Origin: Erythrocercus mccallii | Taxonomy: Eukaryota; Chordata; Aves; Passeriformes; Dicruridae | Direction of reading: 5' to 3' | Assembly: GCA_013397435.1 (NCBI GenBank) | Contig: VZRG01002298.1 | Location: 1 to 64,000, forward strand | Length of the DNA stretch: 64,000 bases | Shown: one piece after another, positions 13,020-26,271 of the stretch | How positions within the stretch are numbered: position 1 is the first letter of the stretch | Layout of the letters: each line of letters opens with the position of its first letter | Notes under the pieces: generated by a model | The model's database searches: none | What the model saw: the letters and a program-made list of their open reading frames with translations, nothing else | Told to the model about the DNA's origin: nothing | Program-made: the position numbers and the translations under genes

Positions 13020-14290
13020 AAATACTCTATTTGGGTCCTTTTAAAGTCAATAATCTCTATAAAAGATCTTTCTGACCGGCTTTCCAATATGATTTTTTTC
13101 CTGTGTCGTAGAAGTCTCAAAATAAAGAGTCAAAGTACTGAATAGAAATGTTTATATATCTCCCAAAACTGACAGTGTTTTTTTGAGTATCTGTGACCTG
13201 CAGGGAAAATATTAACAGAACCAGCTCTCATTGGGCTTGATGGTGGAATAGCTGAAACCCTAATTAATTGGCACTAACAGATGGAGCTGCACTCAGAATG
13301 TCACCTTACTTCAGAATTACTCCTCCCTAAAAGTCGGGAATAACAATTAGAACTTTGCAGCATTGGTCCTTTGTATTCTTGCTCTTCCCATGTTGCCAGG
13401 AGATAGAAAATAGGGGAGAGGGGGCACACGTGGCGCTAAATATGTGTGATCACACGTACTGGATTGACATGTACAGTCCCTTCAAAGTGACTGATTTGTT
13501 AAATTGCCTTGTTAAATTACCAAACATAGTAGGGCGACAGCTTAGAATAAATTAATTATTAATATTTTCCTCTTTTTAATAACCAGGGAAGGATAATAAA
13601 TAAATTTTGGACCTAGCAAAAAACATACATGGTCCAAGGTCAGTCAGAGTTAAGTGAAAAATAGCTATGAGCATCAGCAGAATTCGGACTTGGGGAGGAT
13701 CTGAGAAAGGGAGAATGGTCAAAATTAGAACCTCAAAAAAGCCAATTATTTCTCCCAGAATCTGCTCCATCCCCTTTCAAGTGCAGACTTTTTCCCAAAA
13801 GTGCATTTAAAGAGTGTGGAGGGCCAGGCAGGGAGGGGAGAGAGCTCACAACAGAAAGCTTTCTCCTAAATGCAGTATGTACCCAGAGGCTATTAGAAGA
13901 CTTTTGAGTAAACTGTATGATTGTACCCTGGCTGAAAAACACAGGAGCTTGTAATTATGCTGTGCTGTATTTATTCACTGGTGAATTCTTTTAGCTCTTT
14001 TTCTCCCCATTGGATATTCTTTATGTACAGGTTGCATGTTTGGGATGCACTTCATTTTTAATGCCGTTCATAATTTAGTTTTGGAACCACCATATTTATT
14101 AGAACAGTATAGCATATAAAAGCCACCTTTTTGCCTTTGTGCAGCTAAAATAAATAACATATATAATACATATCCATCTCAGTGCTGAATATATTAAGGC
14201 ACATTCACAATACTCTACTTCCAACATGCAGCTCTATGATTTAACTCTGCTCTGTACTATTTTGTTATTAAATCAGACAGATTGGTGATC

Positions 14291-14309
14291 TATTTTGCAG
14301 TGCAAAATA
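14291..14309. repeat. 19-bp near-palindrome with TTGCA/TGCAA half sites
   Basis: Nine-base arms 14291-14299 ('tattttgca') and 14301-14309 ('tgcaaaata') are perfectly inverted around a single G. The half sites resemble those bound by C/EBP-type dimers, but binding is conjecture. Confidence 0.7.
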
Positions 14310-14767
14310 TAAGCAGTCCCTGGTACTCTTCATTCTCTGCACACCCTCTGTTCTTTAAGATATTTATTGAAATGGTTGGTGAGGTGCAACAAGCCAGACA
14401 TAATATTCCTCTTGCCTTTTGTGCGACTACGCTGTAATGAAGAATTAATAACAGAGTCCTGAAGAATATTAATCATACTTCCACAAGGCAGCAGGGAACA
14501 ATTTAAGAGCAGGAAAAGTAATGTAACGGTCCAACTCATAGGCCCATGCAGAAAGTCAGGGAGAAATGGGCCTTGGCAAAGGGCTTTCCTTCATCTCTGA
14601 CGCGGGGGAGCATTGACTCATCACGGAGCTGCTCCATCCTGAGCACATCCCGGCTCTGCCAGTGCCTGGCTCTGCTGGCAGCGCTCCTGCCTTTCCTGCT
14701 CTCCCTGAAAAGCCCCGGGACAGAGGCAAGGCTCAGTGGAAACCATCCATTCCTTCCTGGGAGGGTA

Positions 14768-14912
14768 GCACAGACTCACAGGATGGTTGGGGTTGGGAGG
14801 GACCTTAAAGCCCAGCCAGTGCCACCCCTGCCATGGGCAGGGACACCTTCCACTAGCCCAGGGTGCTCCAAGCCCCATCCAGCCTGGCCTTGGACACTGC
14901 CGGGGGTCCCCG
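14768..14912 (-). mobile_element. CR1 LINE 3' tail, antisense orientation
   Basis: On the plus strand this reads as the reverse complement of a CR1 terminus. 'cacaggatggttggggttgg' comes first, then 'gggaccttaaagcccagcc', a block around the 'tgccatgggcagggacacc' motif, and 'ccccatccagcctggccttgg' at the inner end. It is a short, 5'-truncated copy without coding capacity, embedded in a longer chance open frame (14546-15127). Confidence 0.87.
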
Positions 14913-17565
14913 CTAGAGATAAAAGTGATCTGACAGTCTTCATACATTCACAGAGAGCAGGGGAAAAATCATTTTCAGAGTATCTCCTTACAATCTTTAC
15001 TCTTTTTCATTTTATAGTTCACTTTTGGGGAAACAGACTTAAAATTAAATTCCAAAATGAAAAGCAGTTTTATGCAAACCTCCCTTTAAGATTTTGCACC
15101 CCAAAGAAATCAGAGGGAACATTCTAGTCATTCCTATCTTTTTTCCAATATTTTTCCAGGTCTGGAAAATCGCCTGAAATCTCTTCATTTGGGAGAGCAG
15201 TTTCAATTTTGACAAATCAGTGTTTCTAGAGGAAAAAAATAATTGTGTCAGAGGCAGTGTGACTAGCCAGAGGGCAAAGCTCCCACTGAGGCTGTGCAAT
15301 ACCAGCATTTCTTGATGTGATAAATCTGTGATAACTCTGCAGTAGTTAATGCCTCCCATTTTTCCAAAATGCAGGGTCAGAAGTCGACCCCACAAAACAT
15401 CTTTAATAAAAAATTACAATGATACGAGTATAACCTGTGAAAGAATTAATTTTTCAGAATCTCTTAAAGTATTACACAAAGGGTAATCGTGTTGAAAGAA
15501 CCCTATTAATTAGTCGTTGTGTTAAACTGGTAAAGGCTTTATGAAGGAGCCTACAGTGTTGCACTGCAGCCCTGTTCTTTAATCAGGATAAACACATTAC
15601 ATCAGGATATATATGTATTTTTAGCATGCTTGCTGTTGAGGAACTTCACTAAATCAAGAGTGCTGCACAGAAATTACTGACAAGTGGGAGAAGGAGGAGG
15701 GGGGGAGATTTGGGCTGCTTTTGTGATAATCAAAAACCTCCCAGTGCTAGCCCAGGTGTGGGGTTCTTGCTGAGCTGAGCCCTGGGGTGCTGTGGCTCAG
15801 CCCTGCTTTGAGGCAGGTGAACCTGGCAAGGTCTTTTCCCCATCTGTCGGCAGCAGGGGCTGCTATCCTCAATCCCCTGGCAAAGCTGTCGCAGCACAGG
15901 GACCCAGGTCATTCTTCATCGCTGGCACACGCCTCAAAGGGAGCCCTTGCCCACCAAAGGTGGCACATGTGCTGAATGTCCTTGGGAAAAGATTCCAGCT
16001 AACACAGTTTCCAGCGACTCCAGGACCTTCAGGATTGTTTTGACTCTTGCTTAAATGTAGGGATTAGGCCATGAGGGTGTTACATTCTGCCTCCTTCCTT
16101 GATTCTCCTCCCCAGGAACACACGAGGCTTCTTCCCAGTTTAACTATCCACAGAACACAGAGATGGAAAAGACTGGTTTGGGGTTTTTGGGTTCCCTGGT
16201 CCCAAACATGGACATATTTTTCTGAATGTGCACGCTGGGTGTGGATTTTAGATCTTGCAGGCAAAGACTTTGCATGTTGAAGGTAGCAATCGAAGTGCAG
16301 AATGGCTGAAACCAGGCTGAGGTGAACTCTGCACACAGCTGCTCACAGAATTTCACCAGGGCAGGCAAGGAACACCCTGACTGCAACAGCAGCATACTGA
16401 GCCTGCTTTCCAACTGCTCCTTATTGTATTAATTCAAAGTTTTTCTCTTACTGGAAAATTAAGTAGCAGGTGTAGTTTAAATGAACTGTAGCAGACTGGG
16501 TTTAGTGGTGTGGTAAATAGATTGTGATACTCATTTCCAATTAAAGTTCTTTTGCAAAGATCACTGAAGCACATTCTCATAAATTGAATCACAGTAAACT
16601 AATAAACAAATTTCTTTCAGCCTGCTGATGGCAAATTCTTATTTCCTTAATATGTTAGATCACATCATGGTATTAATTATATGATGCATGAGCAACAAAG
16701 AAGCAATCATTTATTTAGCAATAATTTTATAATTAGTTTTACTTTGGAATTAGCTTTACAGGTAACTCCATACCTACAGACAAAGAGCATTAAGCATTAG
16801 AAAAAGGAAATTTCAAGTGAATGTTTTTAATGCTTGACTTCTGTCTATCATCCAAAAACATGAGACACAAAAGTAGCAACAGCGTTCATCAATAATTAAA
16901 GCAAAGGTTGAATTCTGCATCTGTAAACACACTGCAATAGGAGTTTTAAAAAATTAAGATATTAATAAACCAATCTTAAATGTCAGCAGAATGTTCTTAG
17001 CACATAGAAATGGTGTGACAGTTTATTGGGATCCTACTCTCAACTATGTAAAAATACACTGTGGCACTGAATAGAACCTGATCATTGATTGAGGTCCCTG
17101 GGGGGATACCAGCTCTTAGACTGGGCTAATAAAAACTGATAAAAGAAAGCTCTCACTGTATAATAATGTAATTTCTTGAGATCCTGTCATTACTGCAGGC
17201 GTGTGAGATGCCTTGTCAGACTGGATTAAGCATCCCCAGAAGGAGTCTTTATAGGCTTCCACTCCATAAGCTAAGCTGGGTTTGGGAGGCCAGGCTCTCT
17301 TCAATCGCTTTTTAGGCTGCTGGAGGGAGATGGGGTTTGCTGGATGCCATCCAAAGCCCCCAGCTCACACTTGTGTGCTCAGGAGAGGCCTGGCTCTCAC
17401 CTTCAGCAACAGACACAGGCGACAGAGAAGGATGAAGCTCCTTTTGTGAGTATCTTCTGTGTAATAGTAATTTGGGAATCTTTCTCTGAACAGGCAGCTT
17501 TAAGTCTGGGCGTACTCATTTCTGCAGCCTTCTTCAGGACACTTATGCACCCACATCATCTTTTC

Positions 17566-17585
17566 CTTTCACCTAAAGGTGAAAG
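17566..17585. repeat. Inverted repeat with paired CACCT/AGGTG boxes
   Basis: Arms 17566-17574 ('ctttcacct') and 17577-17585 ('aggtgaaag') are perfectly complementary around two bases. The paired CACCT and AGGTG boxes resemble bipartite ZEB or Snail-family sites. That role is a guess from the motif alone. Confidence 0.65.
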
Positions 17586-18446
17586 TGAAGCTGCTGCTTT
17601 ATTGCATTTAGGGATCTTCATCCAGATTTTTCCATCTGTTGTTTATCTCAGGTTTCATTTATTGCCAATGATTGGCTCCTCCTAGTTAATAGTATTGAAA
17701 TGAATCCTGTAAGGACTCCTCAGGTTCTGCAGAGCTGCCTTGGAGTTTGGAAGTGGGGAGGCTTCCTTTCCTGCCTTAGACAGGCACTGAATTCTGCCTC
17801 TGAAAAGCTGAAAACCTTGTGGTTGCCTTTGTCTTATTTTTAATGCAAAACATGTCTTGAAATTTTTCAGTCAGACCAAAATCTTTTTCAGGCTTAAATA
17901 TAGTCATTGTGCAAGTGCAGGCTATCTGGAAATCCAGCATTTATTTTCCTTACGAGACCAGAGCAAGAGATACAAAAGGGAAAGATTTAGGTCAGGTGAA
18001 TGGGAAAATAAAGCGCTGGTGACTTTGTGTCGCTCGTGTGACTCCTGCTGTGCCCTTGGGTCCCTCACACTCCTTGTGTTTGTCTAAGGTGAACTGTAAG
18101 GTATAATCACAGTCATTTTCTTGTTCCTGCGTCCTCTGGCACAGAGCTGCAATTCTCTGGTGATGACAGAGTTTTGTTCTCCTCAGTGATCTGTCTACAG
18201 AAGCCTTCATAAAAGTCATTATTCTGTTTCAGCCACAGCCTGGGGTTACTGCTGGGGGAAAGGGAAGGAAATGCCACAGCTCAGACTGTAATCACAGTGC
18301 AGCAGCTTTCTAGAGTGGAGCTGGGTTCTGGAGCTGGATGTGCCAAGATCCCTCTGGTGATGGGGAGTGGCCCTGGGCACTGGACAAGTGCAGTTCCAGA
18401 TGGGCATCACCTGGGGAAAATGCCTTCCCACTTCACACTAAGCAGA

Positions 18447-18546
18447 GTCTGCCTGAGCTCCCAGGTGTGCCTGAGCTCCCAGGTCTGCCTTAAATCCTAG
18501 GTGTGCCTGAGCTCCCAGATCTGCCTGAGCTGCCAGGTCTGTCTTA
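18447..18546. repeat. 18-bp minisatellite, about 5.5 copies
   Basis: Units start at 18447, 18465, 18483, 18501 and 18519, with a partial sixth at 18537. The basic unit is 'gtgtgcctgagctcccag', and copies differ at one to a few positions, the third (18483-18500) being the most diverged. The copy length is a multiple of three, but no coding role is suggested. Confidence 0.88.
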
Positions 18547-21500
18547 GGTCTGTTCTGAGCCTTTTCCAGAAGACTCGAGTTGTAATTCTCCCAAAGCAGT
18601 GAAATCCCACGCTGTCTGCAGGCTGTGGATTCCTCTGCTCAGCATGTAAATCCCTGGTCCTTGTGGACACCGAGATGGCTCCAGGAGGTGGCTTCACACA
18701 CCTCCTCTGCAAGTGTCTCTGTGGCAGCTCTGTGCTTTAACTCAGTATCGCCCAGCCAGTTTTATGAATGAGTGTGAATTGTTCCTCCACAGAGAACATC
18801 AGTGCCCCCAGCATTTGTGTCCCAGTTTAGTGGGTGAACTGGGAGGCATTCAGGAGGCTGGCTGGATTGCATACTTCCTTACATTAAAAGTTTGTAAAGT
18901 GCGTATATACATAAAGTTACAGAGTTATGGGATTTACTTAAAGCATACATTTATTTGTGTGCTTAATCACATGAGATTTGTACGAGGAGGAATTTACTGA
19001 TTCTGTTCAGGGACCTGAAACAGATTCACATACCCTTAGCAGATACCTTGGCAGCACTGAAGGGATTGATGGCATTCCCACCAGCTTAACAGGACAAGGA
19101 TGCCTGCCTAGCTCCTTAGGAGTGAGGATAAGACAAATCTCTATATTAGTATATTCTCTTCTCAAATACTGAAAATAAAGATCAGAGCTGTAAATGAAAA
19201 TAAAAAAATTAATTTGTACTGGAAGCACTAATTTATTTTTTGCCTGTGAAATAAATATTTTTGCTTTATAAAATCTCAGAATTATTAGCACACAGCACCA
19301 GTCTCCGCAGCACTTGCTGTTGTGTTGGTAGGAGAAAAACTCAGGCAGTTTCTCTGAAAGTAGGGCACCTCTTGGTAAATGTCTGTGATCTGTATCAACA
19401 GAAGAGCAAGTTTCCTTACTTGCTTCCAGCCCTCCCCAAACCTTCCTTCTTAATTACATTCCTGTATTTCAAAGTCAAGTTATCTGTGGCCTGAAATTAG
19501 CATGGCATCCAAGCCACTTGTGGCTAGAATAGAGAGGGAGATACTGCATGTGCTAAAAGCTTCTGTAGGTTCAAATCAGCTGGGTGGAATGACAACAGAA
19601 AAATCCATTGTGGGCTGTTCAATGTGCCAGGGCTGCCCTGGCCCAGGAAAGCTGCTGATGGTCAGGGAGCTGCTCTGAGGAGGCATCACTGCATTCCTTT
19701 TTCCACACTCTCTCCCAGGTAGAGAGGCTTTAGGTTGAAAGGACCTTTTGCCCCATCTGTGAGGCTTCTCTTATAGTCTTAAGCTTTTATCTACTGTAGT
19801 CTTCAGATCCCTGCTAAAAATCCCCTTTCTTCTAGAGGTTTTTTTTAAAATTCCTTCTTTTCCTTTCTCATCTTACACAGCCTTTGCAAGGTTAGTGTCA
19901 TCTTTTATGACTCCAAATCCTGATGTAAAACTGTGATGTGAAAAGACTCCACGATGTGAAAGTATTTTTAATTCTTAGAAATATTTCAAAGTATTTGACA
20001 AACTGTGGGATAGTTGCTGAAATGGAAATGACCTGTGGGGATTTTTAAGAATTTAGGCTTCTCTGTTCTCTTGGGTAATTTGAGTGATTCCAGCTTACAC
20101 AGAGTTTGAGGACTTCTGTCACCAGGTAATGATGTGGTTAACAGAAGATTGGATTTCCTGCAAGAAGCAATTACCTTGATTGATAAGAAAATTTGAGAAA
20201 TTTCATTCAAGACTTAATGAGATTGACAAGGTCATGGTTGAGCCAGGCATCCACCTTGAATAGATAAGGCTCTGTGTTTAGAAGAAGTAATCCAAAGACA
20301 ATAAGCTCCTCAAAAAATGGATCATTTTTATCTAGGCTGAGATGATGAATGAAAACATTAGACTTGTGCTTGTGACAGAGAGTCTGGAGTGTGAAGATCA
20401 GGGGAGATTCTTCACAAAGTCATTTTATAGCACTAGTATTGCTACTGTCCCTTTTTTATACCATTATAAAGAATATAAAAATGACTTTCAGAGGTTTTGT
20501 GGCCTCAAAAATCATCCCAGACCTTTATCTTACAACTCTGTGAGGTGTTTTGTCTGTCAGGAAAACTGGAGGTCACAGGAGAAGGGCTATCACTCCTGAC
20601 TGCCTGCTCATCCCCTTCTGCCCTAGAGGGGCCTGAGAGCTGCCAGCAGAGCCAGAAACACTTCTCACATTCATCAATCCTGGCCTCTCGCTTAGCCTGG
20701 GTTAGAAAAACCCAGCTATTGCTGAGATAACTAACTAAGCCATGAAAAGGAGGTGGAAATAGCTGAAAAGGAGAGAGGATTTATTGTTTCAAGCATTTTA
20801 GGACTCATTTATGGAAAATATATTTTCACATATGTAATTTCCATTGTGAAGTGGAGCCATGGATTTTGTTTTCTGGACAGATTTTTTCATGTACTTTAAA
20901 TATGAATGTTTGAGACCGCATGAAAAGTAAAACCTGTGCTTTAGTCCTCATCCTAAATCTAACTATATTGAACTAATCTAACTCTTCTGCTCATGTTTTT
21001 TTGATGGGCCATAACTCCTGGAACCAAGTAATTTAAAAACTTCTACCTATATCTCATGCTAACTCTTGACTCATTTTCACTGTTCTTTAATATTTACTTG
21101 TGCACATTGATTCCAACACACAGCTGCCTTTTAAATGCACATGGCTTCACCTGTGGGGTTAGTCTGGCAGAGAAACATCTTAAAAGGGAGAAAAAGTTCT
21201 TCTGTTTTTATAACTTATGCAAGAGCCTTACAAACAGTGCACCAAAAAAAAAGGCACTTCAGACATCCTTGGGAAGAATTGTATCCTTCTATTTCAGAAG
21301 CGTGTGTTCCCAAGAGTTTATATTTCCTTATATAATATGTTGAATTTCATCTCTAATAAATCCTGCAGAAGTCTCCTAAAAAGCCTAAACTGTACCTTTG
21401 GTGAGGCAGTGGTTCTATTTTCAGGTTTCAGTAAATAATGTATTGAAACTACTCATACTTTATAGAATTTGTTTGTATTATTATCAGTCACCCTGCATGA

Positions 21501-24500
21501 AAACACCCTTGAAATGCTAATAGATCATCCTATCCTTATTTTGGAAGGATCCTACTGCACTCGTAATGTTATTAGGAAGATTAAATTATGAGTAGTTCTG
21601 CAGTCAATGGACAGAATTCTAACCTAATTTAACAGCTCCAATTCCAGGTCATAAGACAAAATGCAGACAGAAAATTTCAAATTATGTGGAATTGCTTCTT
21701 GTGATGTAAATAACCCTTTTTTGACATTTGACTGTTGTCTTTGCATTTCTAATGGAAATGGCTTTTCCAGCAAGAAGAATGAAGGGCTGTCTTCAGTGAC
21801 AGATAAGTCACTTCAGCTGGAGGACATTTTGGAGCAGATTCACACGAGAGTTTTGCATTGGACAGATGCAAGGGCACCTCGCTCCCAGAGCAGCTGGCTC
21901 CTGACACGTCCTGAGGCTTCTCTCGCCTCCAGGGCCATGTGATTGCTCCTTTAGCTCAGGTTATGACTGTTGGCATCGATTTTCCTCCTCGTCACTTTGT
22001 GGAAGTTGTACTCCCTTCTCTTACCCCCAGTGCTGTTCTGGTCAGCTTGGTCACAAAATCCACAAAATTTCTGTTCTGTACAAAACTCCTTAATTGCAAA
22101 TGGTTACAGACACAGAAATCCTCAGTGTGTAGCTGTGATTCCCCAGTAGCAAACATGGGGCTTAACTATGGATATATTACAGGATCTTAAAGGCTTGATG
22201 TGATGAGATTTTCAACATGTTCTTAGTGGAGCTTAAAATACTGGGGATCCCCTTTGCAAGGTGTGGTGTTGATAATTCTGTCTTCTGCCTCTTGCCTCTT
22301 GCTGGGTGTCTGCAACAAGAGCACAGACGCTCTCCCATGTATCACACTGCTTCCTGTCCCAACAGAGATCCACTTAAAAGTTTAGTTTTGAACCTGAAAC
22401 CTTCCTGAGCCATCATGTATCAAAATTTCCATTCCTTAGGATGTGATTTGCCAATGTTAGCCAGCTTAAACCAGCACATTTCTCAGAGTTTTCAGCTGGA
22501 ATGAAGGGTGTTGAAGTCTTCTGGGAAGTATTTCTATGCTGTAGGCCCTTCTGTTGTGGCTGTGGTTTCTGGTTATTAGACTGGGATGCTGAAGGTGCCC
22601 AGAGCTTTAGATAAGCAACCTGACCAAACGGGGTCATGCAGAGCCACCCAGCATTTTCTTACCTAAAACTGAGATATCTCACAGAGGTCGTTCCCCTTTA
22701 TGCAGTGATTCCTGGTGCATTCCTTAGGGAGAGCACCTGGGGGCAAAGATTCAGAGCAGAGCAAGTCAATTTGCCTTCCTTTATTGATGGCAAACCCATG
22801 AATCTCCCTGAGCAGGAGATCTGCCTGGGAGGGATGCCACGTCGACCCTCAGCTCTCTGAGAAAAGCTTCATTCCTTTCTCAGGGCTGAAGAGCAGTAGT
22901 TTTGTGATATTCCTCTTATTGTGCAGCCCTTCTTCTGCAGAAGAGGGAAATGGATCAGTTTGATAATGGATGTGAAGCCATCAGATCTCCAGGACTTTGC
23001 CACGCAGTCGTTCAGCTTCATGTGACACAGATTTAGAGATGTAAATCAAGAGAGAGGCTGCATGCCAGTGAGTGGCTGCCTCATAAAAGAGAGACTGGCA
23101 GCTGTCAGGGAAGTAAATAATAAACCCAGGGCAATAACAGATCTGTCTCAATGTGGTGATGCTTAACTTCTCACTTATGGATAGCTTCTTGGAAGCCATT
23201 CCTTTGCTGGGAGTCTATAGAAACATTCACATACTGAGAATTTTTATACCCTTACTTGTAGTGAAATATTTCCTCCTCCCTCTCTATATGTCCTGTGTGT
23301 CTTTCCAGCCCTGTGCATCTTTATCCCTGCTGCCTGGCTATTCTCTCGTTCATGGGAAAGGTCATTTGTGTTTCTTGCTTTGTGCAGAAGAGGAGAGCTT
23401 ATGATACTGTAATGAAAACACCGGTAGAGAAGAACGTTCCCCCTTCCTAAAGGGAAATCAATTTCATTAGCATAAGTCCTCCCTCTTCTGGAGGGAAGAG
23501 AGATGTATCTCCCAGGTTTTGCAGGGGATAAAAGGGACTCAGGAGAACTGTAAATGATCTTGGCCAGCTTGCTGTAAAACAAAGTATTTTGATAAAGTAG
23601 GAGGAGGAGATTGATTTGGACTGGGAATTGTTCATTCTGACAGATCAGACTGGCAAAGAGGAACAAGACATTTTCCTTATGTTTGTGTCTGGTTAAGTGC
23701 TCCAAGGAGAACTTTTCCTTCTCTCTCTCTCCTTTATGAAGCAGCTGATGCCAAGAGTTTAAGATGAACAAAATCTTCTAAGACATCATTTTTCATTTTG
23801 GAGAGCTCCTGTTTTCTTGCTCTTCTTTCTCCTCCATCAGTGTTTCCACCAGCTGTCAGCTACAAAGTTAAATTTGGCCTCCAGCTAGTTTAGCTGGTTT
23901 ATGTTTAGTTGGTTCGGGGTTTTGGAGAGGGGAAGACAAGAGTTAATAAACTTGTGCTTCTGCTGCTTGTTTAACCTTTAAGATCAGAACATTATAGGCT
24001 GTGAGGGATTTGAAATGAAACTTCCATTCCGATTACAGTGACAGCTTCAACTTGACTTTGCTTTACAAGGATTTAAAATCAAAAGAGTTTCCACTTTTTC
24101 GGAAATCATTCAGTGCCCTTTTTTAGCTTAAACCCCAGGGATAATTTTTCATTGTTCTTGCAAGGAACTCTTTTGGCACTGTCAGCCTTGCTAAATTTGT
24201 CCCGGCTTTCTAGTTAATGTTTTCTTTACTTTCAAGGACTGCTGCAATCCAGGTTCACCTTTCAGAGGGTTTGTCACAGCGGCCCATCAGAGTAACTAAA
24301 CAGGCATCAAACTAATCTCCTGCATCCAGTGTGATGGGTTCTCAATTGACTGGGAACACACTGCATAGTATAATACAATTCCAGTTAAAAAAATTTCTAG
24401 GCAAAGCCCTTGATATTATATTTTAATTATTGTAGTGGCAAGGTATTTAGGTTACTGTCCTCTTTTTTTTCCACCAAGTATTTCCAGGAGCTATTTTTGT

Positions 24501-25236
24501 AAAGTGAATCATTTAGCTGAAATGAAAATGGAGTTTAATGTAGACATTTGTAGGAACAGAGGAATTGTCATAACACATCAGAGCAATGGTTCATCTGGAG
24601 CTGCAAAGGTGCCTTGCCTTTGACAGGAGCCAAGAGCAGATGCTTCAGAAAATGGTTTTAAACCCCTATAATGGACAATTCAGCAATAATGTGGCAGGGG
24701 GGAGCATGGTTCTGGCCAACTTCAGGCAGGTGCTGCTGCCTTACGACCTGAAGCACAAGGGCTGAAATCCCTTAAATGCTGTGACAGCATGCCTGCCTTG
24801 ACTGCTCCTAGAAACTTTGTGGGTCATTTAAATGTCACACTTCTCATTCCAATAAGCACAAGGATTTCTGCTGCTTTCTCCAAAGCTTCATTTTCTCAGC
24901 ATTGTGCTTTCTTAATTATCTACCCTGCACATGTCTTCCCTGGCCATGTTTTCCTCTCTGTCCCCACCTGGGGTTCATGCCCATTTGAATAAGAAAGAAT
25001 CTCCTGTGTGGCAGCTTCCTGCAGGGGCTTTGGAGCACCTGACAAGTCTCTGCAGTGCTCCAGAAGGGAGAGGCACTGGCATCCCTCCCCAGGAGATCCT
25101 GTCAGTGACCACAGCTGCTGCTGCCAGGGCACTACGGGACATAATCCCTTGGGAATGAGAGCCTTGCACAGCCCCCTTGATCCGCAGCCATCACAGACCC
25201 AGCTCTTCCCTGAAATATTTGGGTGGATGGCTGGAT

Positions 25237-25303
25237 CGTAGAATCACAGAATGGTTTGCGTTGGAAGGGACCTTAAACATCATCTGGTCCCACTCCTTAT
25301 CTA
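25237..25303 (-). mobile_element. CR1 LINE terminal fragment, antisense
   Basis: The plus strand shows 'tagaatcacagaatggtttg' followed by 'gttggaagggaccttaaaca', the reverse complement of a CR1 3' end. Only about 65 bases remain. Confidence 0.8.
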
Positions 25304-26012
25304 CCTGGCAGTAGTAATAGTTCAAAATTCCCTGTGAAACCTCCCACTCTCCCAGTGTAGACACAAAATTTCAAATATCGAAAGAGAATTTGGTTTGTGT
25401 TTTTGAGGTGTCTTCACAGAGCATTTATGCAGTGACTGATTGGGTTTTATTCTGGGATCTAAATAAATACACACTGAGGATGCTGGGCAAATTTGTGTAG
25501 AATCCTGTTTCAAATGCACAAGTTAATGGGAATTTTGTGTGCAAAAGGACACCGAGATGAGAACTATGAGCAAATCTGCCTTCCAGTGATTTTTCCCCAA
25601 GTATTCTGCAGCCAGCTTTCTGCTCAGATACAAAGTTACTTAATGTAAATGAAGGAGAATATGCACAAACTTGATCTCTCCCTTCTCTTATCTCCTCTGC
25701 CATTCTGGTGCTCGTAAGGAGGATCTAGTGGCAAAGCACTGGCTGTGCAGCAGCACTTTGCCTTTTTTCCCTTGGGAGGAAAGCCTTGGCTTTCTGATCC
25801 GTGTCTGTCAGGCTCCAGATGAGAGCCAAGACACACGAGAGAGGGATCAGGGCTGGATTCTCCTCCTTAATTACCCTGGTGTGACCTTGCTGAACATCAG
25901 AAGATGGAAGAACTGAGTCTCTGCACATGGACGTGGGATGGGATGACATCTGCTCATCACTGAGTCCCTGGGATGAGGTTCCAAGGCCAGGGATCCTTCT
26001 GGGACAACACAA

Positions 26013-26152
26013 GACATCTGCTGCCAGGTTGGACAGGGTTTAGAGCAACCTGGTAACAGTGGGAAGTGTCCCTGGCAAGGGCAGCAGGTGGAATGAGATG
26101 AGCTTTAAGGTTCCTTCCAACCCAAACCCTTCTGGGATCCTATGACTAGATC
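26013..26152 (+). mobile_element. CR1 LINE 3' tail, sense orientation
   Basis: The match runs from 'gccaggttggacagggttt' through 'agagcaacctggtaacagtg' to 'ttccttccaacccaaaccc' and a terminal 'gggatcctatga'. It is 5'-truncated and non-coding, and resembles the subfamily of the copy at 9985-10161. Confidence 0.83.
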
Positions 26153-26253
26153 CTGAAATCAAAGATCCACCCCAAAGATTCCATCCCTTCCCCAGCATGA
26201 GCACTCTTAAATGAATACAGCACTAGAAATGTTAAATACAGATATGGACCTTC

Positions 26254-26271
26254 TTTTTTTTTTTTTTTTTT
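26254..26271. repeat. Poly(T) tract of 18
   Basis: An uninterrupted run of T. No retroposed gene was recognised next to it on either side. Confidence 0.9.

Larger units (their letters stand above)
10162..14767. other. Intronic sequence with short direct and inverted repeats
   Basis: No exon or transposon was recognised. Small structures are the 13-bp exact duplication at 10681-10706, the hairpin at 12987-13019 and the near-palindrome at 14291-14309. A GC-richer patch lies at about 12050-12350 with no identifiable origin. The AT-rich parts around 12760-13160 and 13900-14310 look like conserved non-coding sequence in style, which is an impression only. Confidence 0.4.
14913..25236. other. Intronic sequence, mostly unique
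   Basis: No exon or transposable element was recognised apart from the tandem repeat at 18447-18546 and the inverted repeat at 17566-17585. The stretch about 16420-17110 is strongly AT-rich. A GC-richer patch at about 15720-15990 has no identifiable origin. Open frames are short and overlap each other on both strands. Confidence 0.45.
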
